Positions 1-7,208 of a stretch of 11,695 bases of DNA are shown here, piece after piece (within the stretch, counting starts at the first letter, position 1; each line of letters begins with the position of its first letter). The notes below the pieces were generated by a model. The model saw only the letters and a list, made by a program, of their open reading frames with translations. It made no database searches and had not been told where the DNA came from. This DNA is from Thermodesulfobacteriota bacterium (lineage in GTDB: Bacteria > Desulfobacterota > BSN033 > UBA1163). Both the position numbers and the translations under genes were made by a program. The stretch lies in contig JASEIE010000094.1 in assembly GCA_030024065.1 (NCBI GenBank), forward strand, positions 1 through 11,695, given 5' to 3'.

Positions 1-1
1 C

Positions 2-94
2 ATGGCCCAGAAGATTATGATCCAGAGGATGACGGATTATGAACATGAGAAAAATCTGGTCAAGGAGGCCCTTGGAATTCTTGAAAAGAGATGA
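2..94 (+). CDS. C-terminal end of an unidentified protein (partial)
   Basis: An open frame enters from the left edge and ends at TGA 92-94. It encodes about 30 charged, helix-prone residues ending in GILEKR. An ATG lies at position 2, but with no upstream sequence it is more likely an internal Met of a longer gene. It lies 42 bases upstream of the next gene on the same strand, so the two may be co-transcribed. I do not recognise the family; too little is visible to assign a function. Confidence 0.5.
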   Translation: MAQKIMIQRMTDYEHEKNLVKEALGILEKR

Positions 95-136
95 AAAGAA
101 ATTCATGCCAGCCAGCCAATGCAATAAGGAGCAGTA

Positions 137-1078
137 ATGAAAGAAAACAAAATTGCAACCGTTGAAAGTGAAAGAACCTCTTTAGAACCCATCGATCGAG
201 TAGAGATTACTATTCTGGTCGATAACTTTATAGATCACATCTTAAAAAGCTCGCCCGGGGTAAGTCGACCCCGGGACAGAGACATTGATGAATCGCTTTT
301 AGCCGAACATGGCCTTTCTCTTTTACTGGATATTACCAGAGAGGGAGAAACAAGCTCGTTTCTTCTGGATACCGGTCCCAGTCAATACGGGGTTATTCAT
401 AACGCCCAAAAAATGGGAATTAACCTGAAAAGGCTTAAAGGAATCTTTCTCAGTCACAATCACAAGGATCATACCGACGGTCTGGAAGCCGTGTTAGCAA
501 TAACAGGTCCCGTCCCTGTCTTTATTCATCCTTATGGATTCTATACCAAGTGGGTTAAAGCCCGGCCAAGCCGCTTGGACAGAGAACGTTTGGCAGAACG
601 GGGGGCGATATGGCGAGCCGAGGAGGGTCCTCAATCGATGGCCTCTTTTCTTCTGACGTCCGGATCTGTTCCCCGGAAAACGGAATTTGAAGAGATAATC
701 GGTTTATCCGATCGCAAGGTGGAGAAAGACGGGGTCATGGAAACGGAAGCCTTTTTAGATGATGGGGCTTTAATTTTAACGATCAAGGGAAAGGGGTTAG
801 TCATCGTCACTGGTTGCGCTCACTCTGGAATTATCAATACCATTCAACACTGTCAGAAACTGGGAGGGAATGAAAGGATTTATGCCCTGATCGGTGGATT
901 TCATCTTACCCAGGCTTCGTCTCAACGCATCACCAAGACCATCGAGACGCTAAGGAAGAAAGAGATTCGTTATCTCGTTCCTCTGCATTGCACGGGTTTT
1001 GAAGCAATGGCCTCTATTTGGCAGGCTTTCCCTGAACATTTTATTGTTCCTTCGGTAGGAACACGAGTTGAACTTTAA
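137..1078 (+). CDS. MBL-fold metallo-hydrolase, DHPS-like family
   Basis: This is a metallo-beta-lactamase-fold hydrolase of 313 residues, probably cytoplasmic (no signal peptide). The metal-binding HxHxDH motif is at residues 107-112 (HNHKDH). Further likely ligands are His229 in TGCAHSG, His256 in GGFHL and His284 in PLHCTG. The EHGLSLLLD block near residue 57 and the TGCAHSGI block are typical of the family often labelled 7,8-dihydropterin-6-yl-methyl-aminobenzene-ribofuranoside phosphate synthase-like (COG1237 type). Most bacterial members have no proven substrate, so the pterin name should not be transferred. The start is supported by AAGGAG at 126-131, five bases before ATG. The isochorismatase-fold gene follows 31 bases after the stop and is probably in the same transcript. 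A GC-rich inverted repeat lies inside the gene at 254-275. Family certain, substrate unknown. Confidence 0.9.
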   Translation: MKENKIATVESERTSLEPIDRVEITILVDNFIDHILKSSPGVSRPRDRDIDESLLAEHGLSLLLDITREGETSSFLLDTGPSQYGVIHNAQKMGINLKRLKGIFLSHNHKDHTDGLEAVLAITGPVPVFIHPYGFYTKWVKARPSRLDRERLAERGAIWRAEEGPQSMASFLLTSGSVPRKTEFEEIIGLSDRKVEKDGVMETEAFLDDGALILTIKGKGLVIVTGCAHSGIINTIQHCQKLGGNERIYALIGGFHLTQASSQRITKTIETLRKKEIRYLVPLHCTGFEAMASIWQAFPEHFIVPSVGTRVEL

Positions 1079-1094
1079 AATTTTAACTACTTCA

Positions 1095-1104
1095 AAAGGA
1101 GGTG
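1095..1104 (+). promoter_or_regulatory. Strong Shine-Dalgarno that sets the isochorismatase-fold gene start
   Basis: AAAGGAGGTG lies five bases before ATG 1110. An in-frame ATG at 1068 would overlap the previous gene and has no comparable site, so 1110 is the preferred start. Confidence 0.8.
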
Positions 1105-1109
1105 AATGT

Positions 1110-1664
1110 ATGGGAAAATCATCCCCTAAACTCCCAGAACCCAAACCGATCACCGTGGATGTCAGGAAAACAGCACTGCTCGTTCTTGACGGCAGTCAGC
1201 GCTGGAGCAATCCGGAACAACCTTGCCATAAGTTAGTACCGGGGATGGCCAAGTTCTTAGAAAGGGCTCGAGAAGTCGGCATCCCAATTATTTACTCCAT
1301 TTCAGCCCGATCCAAAGGAACTCCGGGGGGAGAAGTTTGTTCTGCCTTAAACCGGAGACTGTCGGAGCCGGTCATTTATCCTGACGGGTTTGATAAGTTC
1401 ACAAATGGAGAATTGCAGGGTTTTCTGAAACTGTACGATGTGGATACGCTTATCATCACAGGCTACAGGTCCAATATTTCGGTTCTCAATACCGCTACTA
1501 AGGCGACCAGGGAACTGAAGTATAAAGTTATTATTCCCATCGACGGGATGGCGGCAAAAACTGAATATGAACAGGAATACACACTGTTCCATTTCACAGT
1601 ATTGCCTGACCAAGCGGCTAAATTGTTTAGTTTTACAATGCTCGACATGATTGAATTCCATTAA
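1110..1664 (+). CDS. Isochorismatase-fold (cysteine hydrolase family) protein, Cys replaced by Ser
   Basis: This 184-residue protein has the alpha/beta fold of the isochorismatase/nicotinamidase superfamily. The catalytic Asp is Asp27 in LLVLDGSQ, and the catalytic Lys is probably Lys96 in FDKFTNGEL. The strand-turn block ITGYRSNISVLNTA (residues 116-129) aligns with the usual TGxxTxxCVxxTA nucleophile loop, but the expected Cys is Ser124. Members with a Cys nucleophile hydrolyse amides. True isochorismatases (EntB, PhzD) lack it and cleave a vinyl ether, so loss of Cys need not mean loss of function. IPIDGMAA matches the family's conserved DxxAA region. The start at 1110 is chosen over in-frame ATG 1068 because of its strong ribosome binding site. 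It lies directly downstream of the MBL hydrolase gene. Substrate not predictable. Confidence 0.85.
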   Translation: MGKSSPKLPEPKPITVDVRKTALLVLDGSQRWSNPEQPCHKLVPGMAKFLERAREVGIPIIYSISARSKGTPGGEVCSALNRRLSEPVIYPDGFDKFTNGELQGFLKLYDVDTLIITGYRSNISVLNTATKATRELKYKVIIPIDGMAAKTEYEQEYTLFHFTVLPDQAAKLFSFTMLDMIEFH

Positions 1665-1772
1665 ATAACCCGATATTACAGCTTTTTACCAAGCAAGCAT
1701 CCTCGCGGGGAATAGGTCGTTCCCTTGCACCTTGATGAGATTAGGACGAATTGCTAAAAAATATAATCTTGA

Positions 1773-1778
1773 AAGGAG
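1773..1778 (+). promoter_or_regulatory. Shine-Dalgarno that sets the TatD-family gene start
   Basis: AAGGAG lies seven bases before ATG 1786. The frame is open from TTG 1732, but the 18 extra residues fall before the first conserved strand (FSDAHTH) and have no good site, so 1786 is preferred. Confidence 0.75.
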
Positions 1779-1785
1779 AAAGTCT

Positions 1786-2553
1786 ATGTTTTCGGATGCT
1801 CACACCCATTTGATTGGTAATCCTTTTGGTGAAAACGTCCTTGAGCCCAAAGAAATCCAAGCGATTTTGAAAGAGGCCCGTGATAAAGGGGTAGTTCTCA
1901 TGGTGGTTGGAAGCCACGACCTATCTTCAGCAGAGTGGGTGATACAAATTGCTTCTTCTGAGAACGACATCTACGTCTCCATAGGCCTTCATCCCTGGAT
2001 CGCAACACCCTTTGATGATCACACTTATAAAAATTTCTTGGAACTGACAAAGAGGCCCAAAGTGGTAGCCATAGGTGAAATAGGAGTAGACAATAATCGT
2101 TCACGGGCAAGCAAGGAAGTTCAACTCCAGGCGCTAACCCGACAACTTCGGCTCGCCAGAGAGACCGGCCTACCTGTTTTACTCCACCAGCGCGGATATC
2201 ACCAGGAACTGATGGAGGCTATTCATCAGGAAAAGCCTCCGGTAAGCGCTATCCATGGTTTCAGTGGCGATTTGACTGAGTTACAGGAGTGGTTGGACTT
2301 GGGATACTATGTTTCCATTGGCCGATCCATTCTTGGAGAGGAGGGAGAAAGATTCAAGGCCATAGTGCAGCGGATACCGGAAGATAAACTCATTCTTGAG
2401 ACCGATGGAGCCGCTCGTTCATCGAAGGGGGTACTGGAAGGGCAAGCCCGAGTAGTCCAAGTAGCGCAAGTTGTAGCCTCCTGGAGAGGCACCACCGCAA
2501 AGGAGATAGGTGAAATCACAACAAGAAATCTAAAACGGATGCTGAGGATTTAA
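1786..2553 (+). CDS. TatD-family metal-dependent hydrolase
   Basis: This 255-residue protein is full length for TatD-type amidohydrolase-superfamily TIM barrels. All the expected metal-site blocks are present: DAHTHL (His6, His8), SIGLHPW (68-71), GEIGVD (Glu98), VLLHQRG (His134), IHGFSG (His157) and LETDG (Asp207). Characterised TatD proteins are Mg-dependent nucleases, and some relatives act on D-tyrosyl-tRNA or other esters; which applies here cannot be read from sequence. The protein has no signal peptide and should be cytoplasmic. The LETD block is followed by GAARSS rather than the LxP seen in classical TatD, so it is probably a divergent branch. It is preceded by 121 bases with no recognisable signal other than its ribosome binding site, and the MFS transporter gene follows after 58 bases. 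Confidence 0.88.
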   Translation: MFSDAHTHLIGNPFGENVLEPKEIQAILKEARDKGVVLMVVGSHDLSSAEWVIQIASSENDIYVSIGLHPWIATPFDDHTYKNFLELTKRPKVVAIGEIGVDNNRSRASKEVQLQALTRQLRLARETGLPVLLHQRGYHQELMEAIHQEKPPVSAIHGFSGDLTELQEWLDLGYYVSIGRSILGEEGERFKAIVQRIPEDKLILETDGAARSSKGVLEGQARVVQVAQVVASWRGTTAKEIGEITTRNLKRMLRI

Positions 2554-2611
2554 TTGTATTAGAACCAGAAGACGAACCAAGAATCTCATACCAGTGTGAA
2601 GTGGAGTGTCA

Positions 2612-3856
2612 ATGAATTTACGACGTTTGTTCTTCTCGGAGGGAATCGCTTTTCTGCAACGACAGCAGCGGGACTGGAAGATCACTGTCATAAGAACATC
2701 CCTCGATAAACTTGCCTATCAAATAGTCTTCCCTTACCTATCGATCTACATTCTCGCACTGGGGGCAACGGTTACCCAGTTAGGTATCGTGAACAGTTTA
2801 GGGATGATTGCTGCCGGTATCGTTGGCCCGCTTACTGGTTGGTTCATCGACAGGACTGGCCCCAAAAGGATTTACCTAATTGGCATCGGCTCCCTCGGTA
2901 TTTCCTATTTAACATACGCAATAGCTCATGATTGGCTGGTGACGATCATAGCGATGGTAGCATACTGGCTGGGTTTTTCGGTAAGCAGCCATAGCTGCGC
3001 TACAGTTTGCGGGAACTCGCTGGCGAATGAAGATAGGGCTACAGGGATGACAATCTGTGAAACCGTTGCCGCAGGTCTGCTAGGGATGGCAGGTCCTATG
3101 CTGGGGGCATGGTTAGTCACCATCTTTGGGGGTGTAAATGCCAGCGGCATTAGACCCGTGTTCTTTCTCAGTTTAATCATTACCGTAAGCACTTTCATGA
3201 TCATATTGACCCAATTATCGGATAGGAAGTGGAGGATAGCAACTGCAACCAAGCCTAATATATTTCGCGACCTCCACCAAGTGATAAAGGGAGGACATCA
3301 CTTGAAACGATGGCTTGTTATCGCATCAATTAATCAGGTGCCACAAGCCATGGTTTTTCCTTTCTCTCAGGTATTTGCCCATGAGATTAAGGGAGCTGAC
3401 CAGTTTATTTTAGGAGCAATGGTTACGGGCTCTGCGCTGGCTTCCATAATCTTTGCAATCCCTCTGGGCAGGCTGGCGGACAGTGTGGGAAGAAAGAAAG
3501 TCCTATATATTACAATACCGCTTTTCTGGATCTCAAACCTGGTCCTTGTGTGGTCACCCAAGCCAGCATTTTTGTTGATCGCCGGTATCTTACAGGGCTT
3601 CCATTTTATTGGCACACCGATTACAGGAGCGATGGAAAGGGAATTGGTACCTCCTGAACAGATGGGCAGGTGGCTGGGAATCGCGCGATTTTCCAGAATG
3701 TTTATAAATGCTTTTTTGGCTATCATAGGCGGTATGATCTGGGATAGAATGGGACCGCACTACGTCTTTTTAGCCTTTATTGGCATTGATGTTTTTTTGA
3801 GGGCACCGTTGCTAATTAGCATGCCCGAGACACTTCGTCTACGGTTTGGCAGATAA
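2612..3856 (+). CDS. MFS transporter, 12-TM type
   Basis: This 414-residue integral inner-membrane protein has the length and two-fold repeat of a 12-helix major facilitator. Motif A (G-x-x-x-D-R-x-G-x-K/R) appears in the loop after helix 2 at about residues 76-86 (GWFIDRTGPKR). Its counterpart is in the second half at about 286-296 (GRLADSVGRKK). The hydrophilic stretch between the halves is near residues 200-235. The frame opens at GTG 2606, but GGAG at 2602-2605 is correctly spaced (six bases) only for ATG 2612, which I use. Nothing in the sequence identifies the substrate; sugar, drug and metabolite exporters share these motifs. It follows the TatD-type gene by 58 bases and may be co-transcribed with the three hydrolase-like genes upstream. 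Confidence 0.9.
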   Translation: MNLRRLFFSEGIAFLQRQQRDWKITVIRTSLDKLAYQIVFPYLSIYILALGATVTQLGIVNSLGMIAAGIVGPLTGWFIDRTGPKRIYLIGIGSLGISYLTYAIAHDWLVTIIAMVAYWLGFSVSSHSCATVCGNSLANEDRATGMTICETVAAGLLGMAGPMLGAWLVTIFGGVNASGIRPVFFLSLIITVSTFMIILTQLSDRKWRIATATKPNIFRDLHQVIKGGHHLKRWLVIASINQVPQAMVFPFSQVFAHEIKGADQFILGAMVTGSALASIIFAIPLGRLADSVGRKKVLYITIPLFWISNLVLVWSPKPAFLLIAGILQGFHFIGTPITGAMERELVPPEQMGRWLGIARFSRMFINAFLAIIGGMIWDRMGPHYVFLAFIGIDVFLRAPLLISMPETLRLRFGR

Positions 3857-4008
3857 ATCCCTGAGAGCCCAAAGGGTTGAGTATCTTGTGAACTTTTTTT
3901 GAATATTGGTTATGAGGGCCGAGTATCCATTACCCGATCTTTACGTGAAGATGGGGAGGATGGTAGGAATAGGGGTGGGTAAGTAAAATTATAAAGGAGG
4001 TAAAGAAT
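3857..4008. other. Intergenic region upstream of the ferritin-like gene
   Basis: These 152 bases hold a strong Shine-Dalgarno (AAAGGAGGT at 3993-4001, seven bases before ATG 4009). A purine-rich, GGGG-containing stretch lies at about 3950-3980. I see no convincing promoter pair or terminator. Confidence 0.4.
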
Positions 4009-4293
4009 ATGCTGTCAAAAATACCTTTGAGTCTTGAGAAAGTAGGGAAAGGGAATCTTAACAAAGAAATATTGAGAGCGGGAATCATAGCCGAATTGGA
4101 TGCCATAAATCTTTATGAGCAGATGGCTGCCTTAACGGAGAATAAAAATATAAAGAAGATTCTCTTGGACATCGCAAAAGAGGAGAAGACCCATGTAGGG
4201 GAATTCCAGACCCTCTTATTGATGGAGGATAAGGAACAAGAAAAAGAATTGGAAGAAGGCAAAAAAGAGGTAAAAGAAATAGCAGAATTATAA
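4009..4293 (+). CDS. Encapsulated-ferritin-like (EncFtn) protein
   Basis: This 94-residue, almost entirely helical protein matches the encapsulated ferritin family. These are two-helix half-ferritins that dimerise to form the di-iron ferroxidase site. The putative ligands are Glu29 (in AELDAINLYEQ), Glu59 and His62 (in KEEKTH). The spacing of 30 and then 3 residues is the same as in the characterised Rhodospirillum rubrum protein. From memory it also resembles the domain fused ahead of the shell in Pyrococcus furiosus encapsulin. The C-terminus ends in a charged segment (residues 73-94) without an obvious hydrophobic cargo-loading peptide. No encapsulin shell gene lies within the window. Role inferred: oxidation and mineralisation of Fe(II), possibly in oxidative-stress defence. 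ATG 4009 has an ideal ribosome binding site. Confidence 0.82.
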   Translation: MLSKIPLSLEKVGKGNLNKEILRAGIIAELDAINLYEQMAALTENKNIKKILLDIAKEEKTHVGEFQTLLLMEDKEQEKELEEGKKEVKEIAEL

Positions 4294-4359
4294 TTGTAAG
4301 GATCTGGACCGCCGTAGTGAATCACGATGGAAGGGTTGGAAATCTGAAAAAAGAACTAA

Positions 4360-4476
4360 ATCACCTTTCGGGAGATACTCCCTCAATTTCAGATCGTTAA
4401 GAATAGGATCCATTATGTCTGGCATGAAGATCATGGCGCTAAAGAACCCATCTTCATTGCCGAAGAGGCCCTATAA
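4360..4476 (+). pseudogene. Possible C-terminal coding remnant, unidentified
   Basis: Within the 249-base gap 4294-4542, one forward frame is open from 4360 to TAA 4474-4476. It encodes 38 residues with a protein-like composition, containing REILPQFQIV and HEDHGAKEP, and ending IFIAEEAL. It has no start codon or ribosome binding site, and a stop immediately precedes it at 4357. A second forward frame is open from 4290 to TAA 4398-4400. This could be the decayed end of a lost gene, or chance. The region also holds a 5-bp perfect inverted repeat (GGGAG-ATA-CTCCC, 4370-4382). I do not recognise the family, and the fragment does not look like an encapsulin shell. Confidence 0.25.
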
Positions 4477-4542
4477 TTCAATAAGAGGACATTTCGCGGT
4501 TTAAAAGGCTATTGATTTCTAAATTCATCCCGCATTAATTAC

Positions 4543-5709
4543 ATGGAAAGGCTGATGGAGGGAAAATCCAAATCCAATCCCAAATTTTCGAGACGGGAGT
4601 TTTTCCGGTTTTGTAGAAGTTTCTTTATAATCTCCTCCGCCTACCTCTTTGGTCTCCCAGAAACATCCCGGGCACAATTGGCTAAGAAAGGTCTCATTAA
4701 GACAAAGCTCTCTCCTTATTTTACCCCACTCAATGGAGGAGAGATCCAGTGCGAACTTTGCCCAAGACGATGCCGCGTTTCCCAGGGTAAAAGGGGTTTA
4801 TGTAGAGTACGAGAGAACCGGAAGGGGAAATATTACAGCCTGGTCTACGGGAATCCTTCTGCCCTTCATTTAGACCCGATTGAGAGGAACCCTTTTTTCC
4901 ACGTCCTTCCTGCTACCAATTCTTTTACGATAGGAACAGCGGGATGCAATTTTCAGTGTAAGTTCTGCCAGAGGTGGGAACTCTCCCAAGCCTCCCCGGA
5001 GGACATATACAGTTATGATATTCCACCGGAGACAGTGGTGAGGAAAGCCAAAGAGATGGGAGCCCGGTCTATTGCCTATACTGAAACAGAACCTATAATC
5101 TTTTATGAATACATGTTAGACGTTGGCTACCTTGCGAAAAAGGCGGGCATTCTGAATGTAATCCACTCCAATGGCTTCATAAATGAGGGTCCACTCCGAA
5201 ACCTGTGTAAAGTGTTAGACGCAGCCAATATTGATTTGAAGGGGTTTACTGGAACTTTTTATCGTGATCTGTGTAGTGGTAAATTGCCCCCAGTAATTGA
5301 GACCTTGAAGATCCTCAGGGAAGAAAAAATTCACATCGAGATCACAAACCTCGTGATTCCAACAAATAATGATGAGATGTCTGTAGTTAGAGAAATGTGC
5401 CTCTGGATAAAGAGGGAATTAGGGTCTCACACGCCGATCCATTTCCTTCGCTTCTATCCTCTGTACAAGCTCAGGAGTCTCCCGCCTACACCAGTTTCAA
5501 CACTGGAGGAAGCGCGAGCAATGGCTCTGTCTTGCGGCCTTGAATATGTCTATATCGGGAATATCCCGGGCCATGAGGGAGGGCACACCTTCTGCCCGAT
5601 GTGCAAGAAAATGGTAATCCAACGGATAGGGTTCATGGTAGGAGAGATCCATCTGAAGGGTGGAAAGTGTGGGTATTGTGGAAAACCCCTACCAGGTATT
5701 TGGACATGA
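4543..5709 (+). CDS. AmmeMemoRadiSam-type radical SAM enzyme with Tat signal
   Basis: This 388-residue radical SAM protein is related to pyruvate formate-lyase activating enzymes. The [4Fe-4S]/SAM motif CxxxCxxC is at Cys135, Cys139 and Cys142 (GTAGCNFQCKFCQ). An N-terminal Cys cluster (Cys70, Cys73, Cys77, Cys87) and two C-terminal CxxC pairs (FCPMC, CGYC) are typical of the enzyme in the AmmeMemoRadiSam system, whose substrate is unknown. Residues 16-21 read SRREFF, a twin-arginine motif followed by a hydrophobic run, so Tat export or membrane attachment is predicted. AMMECR1 and Memo partner genes are not in the window. ATG 4543 has no clear ribosome binding site. ATG 4555 has GGAAAGG three bases upstream and would keep the Tat motif, so the start may be four codons later. 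The amidase gene follows after 117 bases. Confidence 0.88.
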   Translation: MERLMEGKSKSNPKFSRREFFRFCRSFFIISSAYLFGLPETSRAQLAKKGLIKTKLSPYFTPLNGGEIQCELCPRRCRVSQGKRGLCRVRENRKGKYYSLVYGNPSALHLDPIERNPFFHVLPATNSFTIGTAGCNFQCKFCQRWELSQASPEDIYSYDIPPETVVRKAKEMGARSIAYTETEPIIFYEYMLDVGYLAKKAGILNVIHSNGFINEGPLRNLCKVLDAANIDLKGFTGTFYRDLCSGKLPPVIETLKILREEKIHIEITNLVIPTNNDEMSVVREMCLWIKRELGSHTPIHFLRFYPLYKLRSLPPTPVSTLEEARAMALSCGLEYVYIGNIPGHEGGHTFCPMCKKMVIQRIGFMVGEIHLKGGKCGYCGKPLPGIWT

Positions 5710-5843
5710 ATGTAGATTGGTACCAACTCCACCAACGGGATTTTTTGGATCCCAACCTCTTTTATGGGGGCTATCATGTAACCTTGGGACAACGTCAAAT
5801 GTTGAAATTAAATCACCAAGAAGGAAATGGGTTACTTCAATAA
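5706..5843 (+). CDS. Possible small ORF coupled to the radical SAM gene stop
   Basis: ATG 5706 overlaps the radical SAM stop in an ATGA arrangement and opens a 45-residue frame to TAA 5841-5843. The frame fills the gap before the amidase gene. The predicted peptide starts MNVDWYQLHQRDF and resembles no family I know. ATGA overlaps often mark real coupled genes, but another forward frame is open across the same stretch, so this is doubtful. Confidence 0.2.
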   Translation: MNVDWYQLHQRDFLDPNLFYGGYHVTLGQRQMLKLNHQEGNGLLQ

Positions 5844-7029
5844 AATCTATTGGAAGACTTTGAGGAATTGGGCGGATAGGTACATGAGAAATTTTTCTCT
5901 ATTTTTTGTTGGAGTTCTCACCATCCTTTTTCAATCCGTCACTCTCTCTGCGGCATCACTGACAGACTTGCGATTCTGGTCTGCCCCCGATCACACCAGG
6001 GTAGTCTTGGATCTAACGGAATCGGTTCAATATAAAACCTCTATCCAGGAAAACCCTCCGCAGTTCCATCTGGATTTAGAAAAGGTTACCCTTCTCACTA
6101 AAAAGAGAGAAGTGGAGGTCAATGATCCATTTCTCTCAAGAATTATCCTAACCGAACTAAAAAAGGGGAGAGCGCGGCTGCTATTTATTCAAAAAAAACA
6201 TTTGAATGCTACTGTCTTCCTGCTGAAACCCTGCCTTGATAAACCCCATCGTCTTGTAATCGACCTATTCGATATCTCCCAGGAAAAGAAAGAACAAGAG
6301 GAGAGGCGAAGGCAAAAAGAGATAAGACCTAAGGGAATAAAGATAATTGTCATAGATCCAGGCCATGGCGGAGAAGACCCTGGGGCTATCGGTCCACACA
6401 AGACCATGGAAAAGGATGTGGTATTAGAAATAGGGAAGAAGGTAACTCATCTCCTCAACCAACAGAACGAATTCAAAGGCTTTCTTACAAGGAAAGGAGA
6501 CTATTTTATCCCCCTAGAAGAAAGGATTAAGATAGCCAGAGACTACGGTGCAGACCTATTCATTAGCCTCCATACTGATGGGAGTTTCAATCGCCAAGTT
6601 AGGGGATCTTCTTTATATTGTCTTTCACTTTCTGGTGCAACCGATCAAGCTGCCAAACTCTTAGCTGAGAAGGAAAACGTGTCTAACATCTTGGGAGGTG
6701 CTATCTTAAGACCTGCCTTCTTCAGCAAAGATCCCAAATTGAACCAGATCCTCTTGGATCTCATGCAAAACAATTCGATGAAGGAGAGTTTTCGATTTGC
6801 TGAGCTGGCCCTCGGTGAGATTAAAGACATAAATCAGTTAAAATATCATACTTATCGCCAAGCCAATTTTGTCGTCCTACGGGCTCCGGATATTCCCTCT
6901 GTGCTGGTTGAAACGGCTTTTATCACTAATAAGGATGATGAGCGTTTGCTCAACAAAAATGAATTTCAAGAAAAATTTGCTAAAACCCTGGTCAATGCTA
7001 TAAAAAGATATTTTAAAGATTATCAATAA
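5827..7029 (+). CDS. N-acetylmuramoyl-L-alanine amidase, AMIN + Amidase_3
   Basis: This is a periplasmic zinc amidase that cleaves the bond between N-acetylmuramic acid and L-Ala of peptidoglycan, the AmiA/B/C type used in daughter-cell separation. Counting from ATG 5827: signal peptide about residues 20-43, AMIN targeting domain about 45-150, charged linker 151-170 (rich in Glu, Arg, Lys), and Amidase_3 domain 171-400. Zinc ligands are His180 (DPGHGG), Glu195 (MEKD) and His249 (SLHTDG). The catalytic Glu is Glu362 (LVETAFITN), so the site is complete. The start is uncertain. ATG 5827 has AAGGA two bases upstream and adds 19 residues before the signal peptide. ATG 5884, preceded by GGATAGG, gives a canonical N-terminus (MRNFSLFFVG) and may be the true start. 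An M23 endopeptidase gene lies 179 bases downstream, suggesting paired wall remodelling. Confidence 0.92.
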   Translation: MGYFNKIYWKTLRNWADRYMRNFSLFFVGVLTILFQSVTLSAASLTDLRFWSAPDHTRVVLDLTESVQYKTSIQENPPQFHLDLEKVTLLTKKREVEVNDPFLSRIILTELKKGRARLLFIQKKHLNATVFLLKPCLDKPHRLVIDLFDISQEKKEQEERRRQKEIRPKGIKIIVIDPGHGGEDPGAIGPHKTMEKDVVLEIGKKVTHLLNQQNEFKGFLTRKGDYFIPLEERIKIARDYGADLFISLHTDGSFNRQVRGSSLYCLSLSGATDQAAKLLAEKENVSNILGGAILRPAFFSKDPKLNQILLDLMQNNSMKESFRFAELALGEIKDINQLKYHTYRQANFVVLRAPDIPSVLVETAFITNKDDERLLNKNEFQEKFAKTLVNAIKRYFKDYQ

Positions 7030-7040
7030 AATCTTTTTTT
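7015..7040 (+). terminator. Weak candidate rho-independent terminator after the amidase gene
   Basis: AAAGAT (7015-7020) and ATCTTT (7031-7036) can pair across a 10-base loop, and the T run continues to 7040. The stem is all A/T except one G-C pair and overlaps the amidase stop codon, so stability is doubtful. Confidence 0.3.
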
Positions 7041-7123
7041 AGAAAGACAATGTTATTAAAGAGGTTTGCAGGGGCGTAGTTTCTTCGGAATGTCGAAAAT
7101 ACCGATCTTGGAAATGGGAAGAC

Positions 7124-7152
7124 TTGACAGAAAAATTCTAATTGGGTATTCA
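7124..7152 (+). promoter_or_regulatory. Candidate sigma-70 promoter for the M23 peptidase gene
   Basis: A perfect -35 box TTGACA (7124-7129) is followed after 17 bases by TATTCA (7147-7152), a weak -10 match (TAT only). It lies 57 bases upstream of the TTG start, in a gap of 179 bases. Confidence 0.4.
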
Positions 7153-7208
7153 AAACGGTGTTATTGAGGAATAGATAGGAATCCGATTGAGTTGAACGAG
7201 GGGGTATC

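Noticed and set aside
4291..4433. Minus-strand open frame of about 48 residues behind the ferritin-like gene
   Set aside because: It overlaps the more protein-like forward frame, has no ribosome binding site and resembles nothing known.
4512..4540. TTGATT - 17 bases - TTAATT as promoter of the radical SAM gene
   Set aside because: Both boxes are weak and the -10 ends two bases before ATG 4543, leaving no room for a leader or ribosome binding site.
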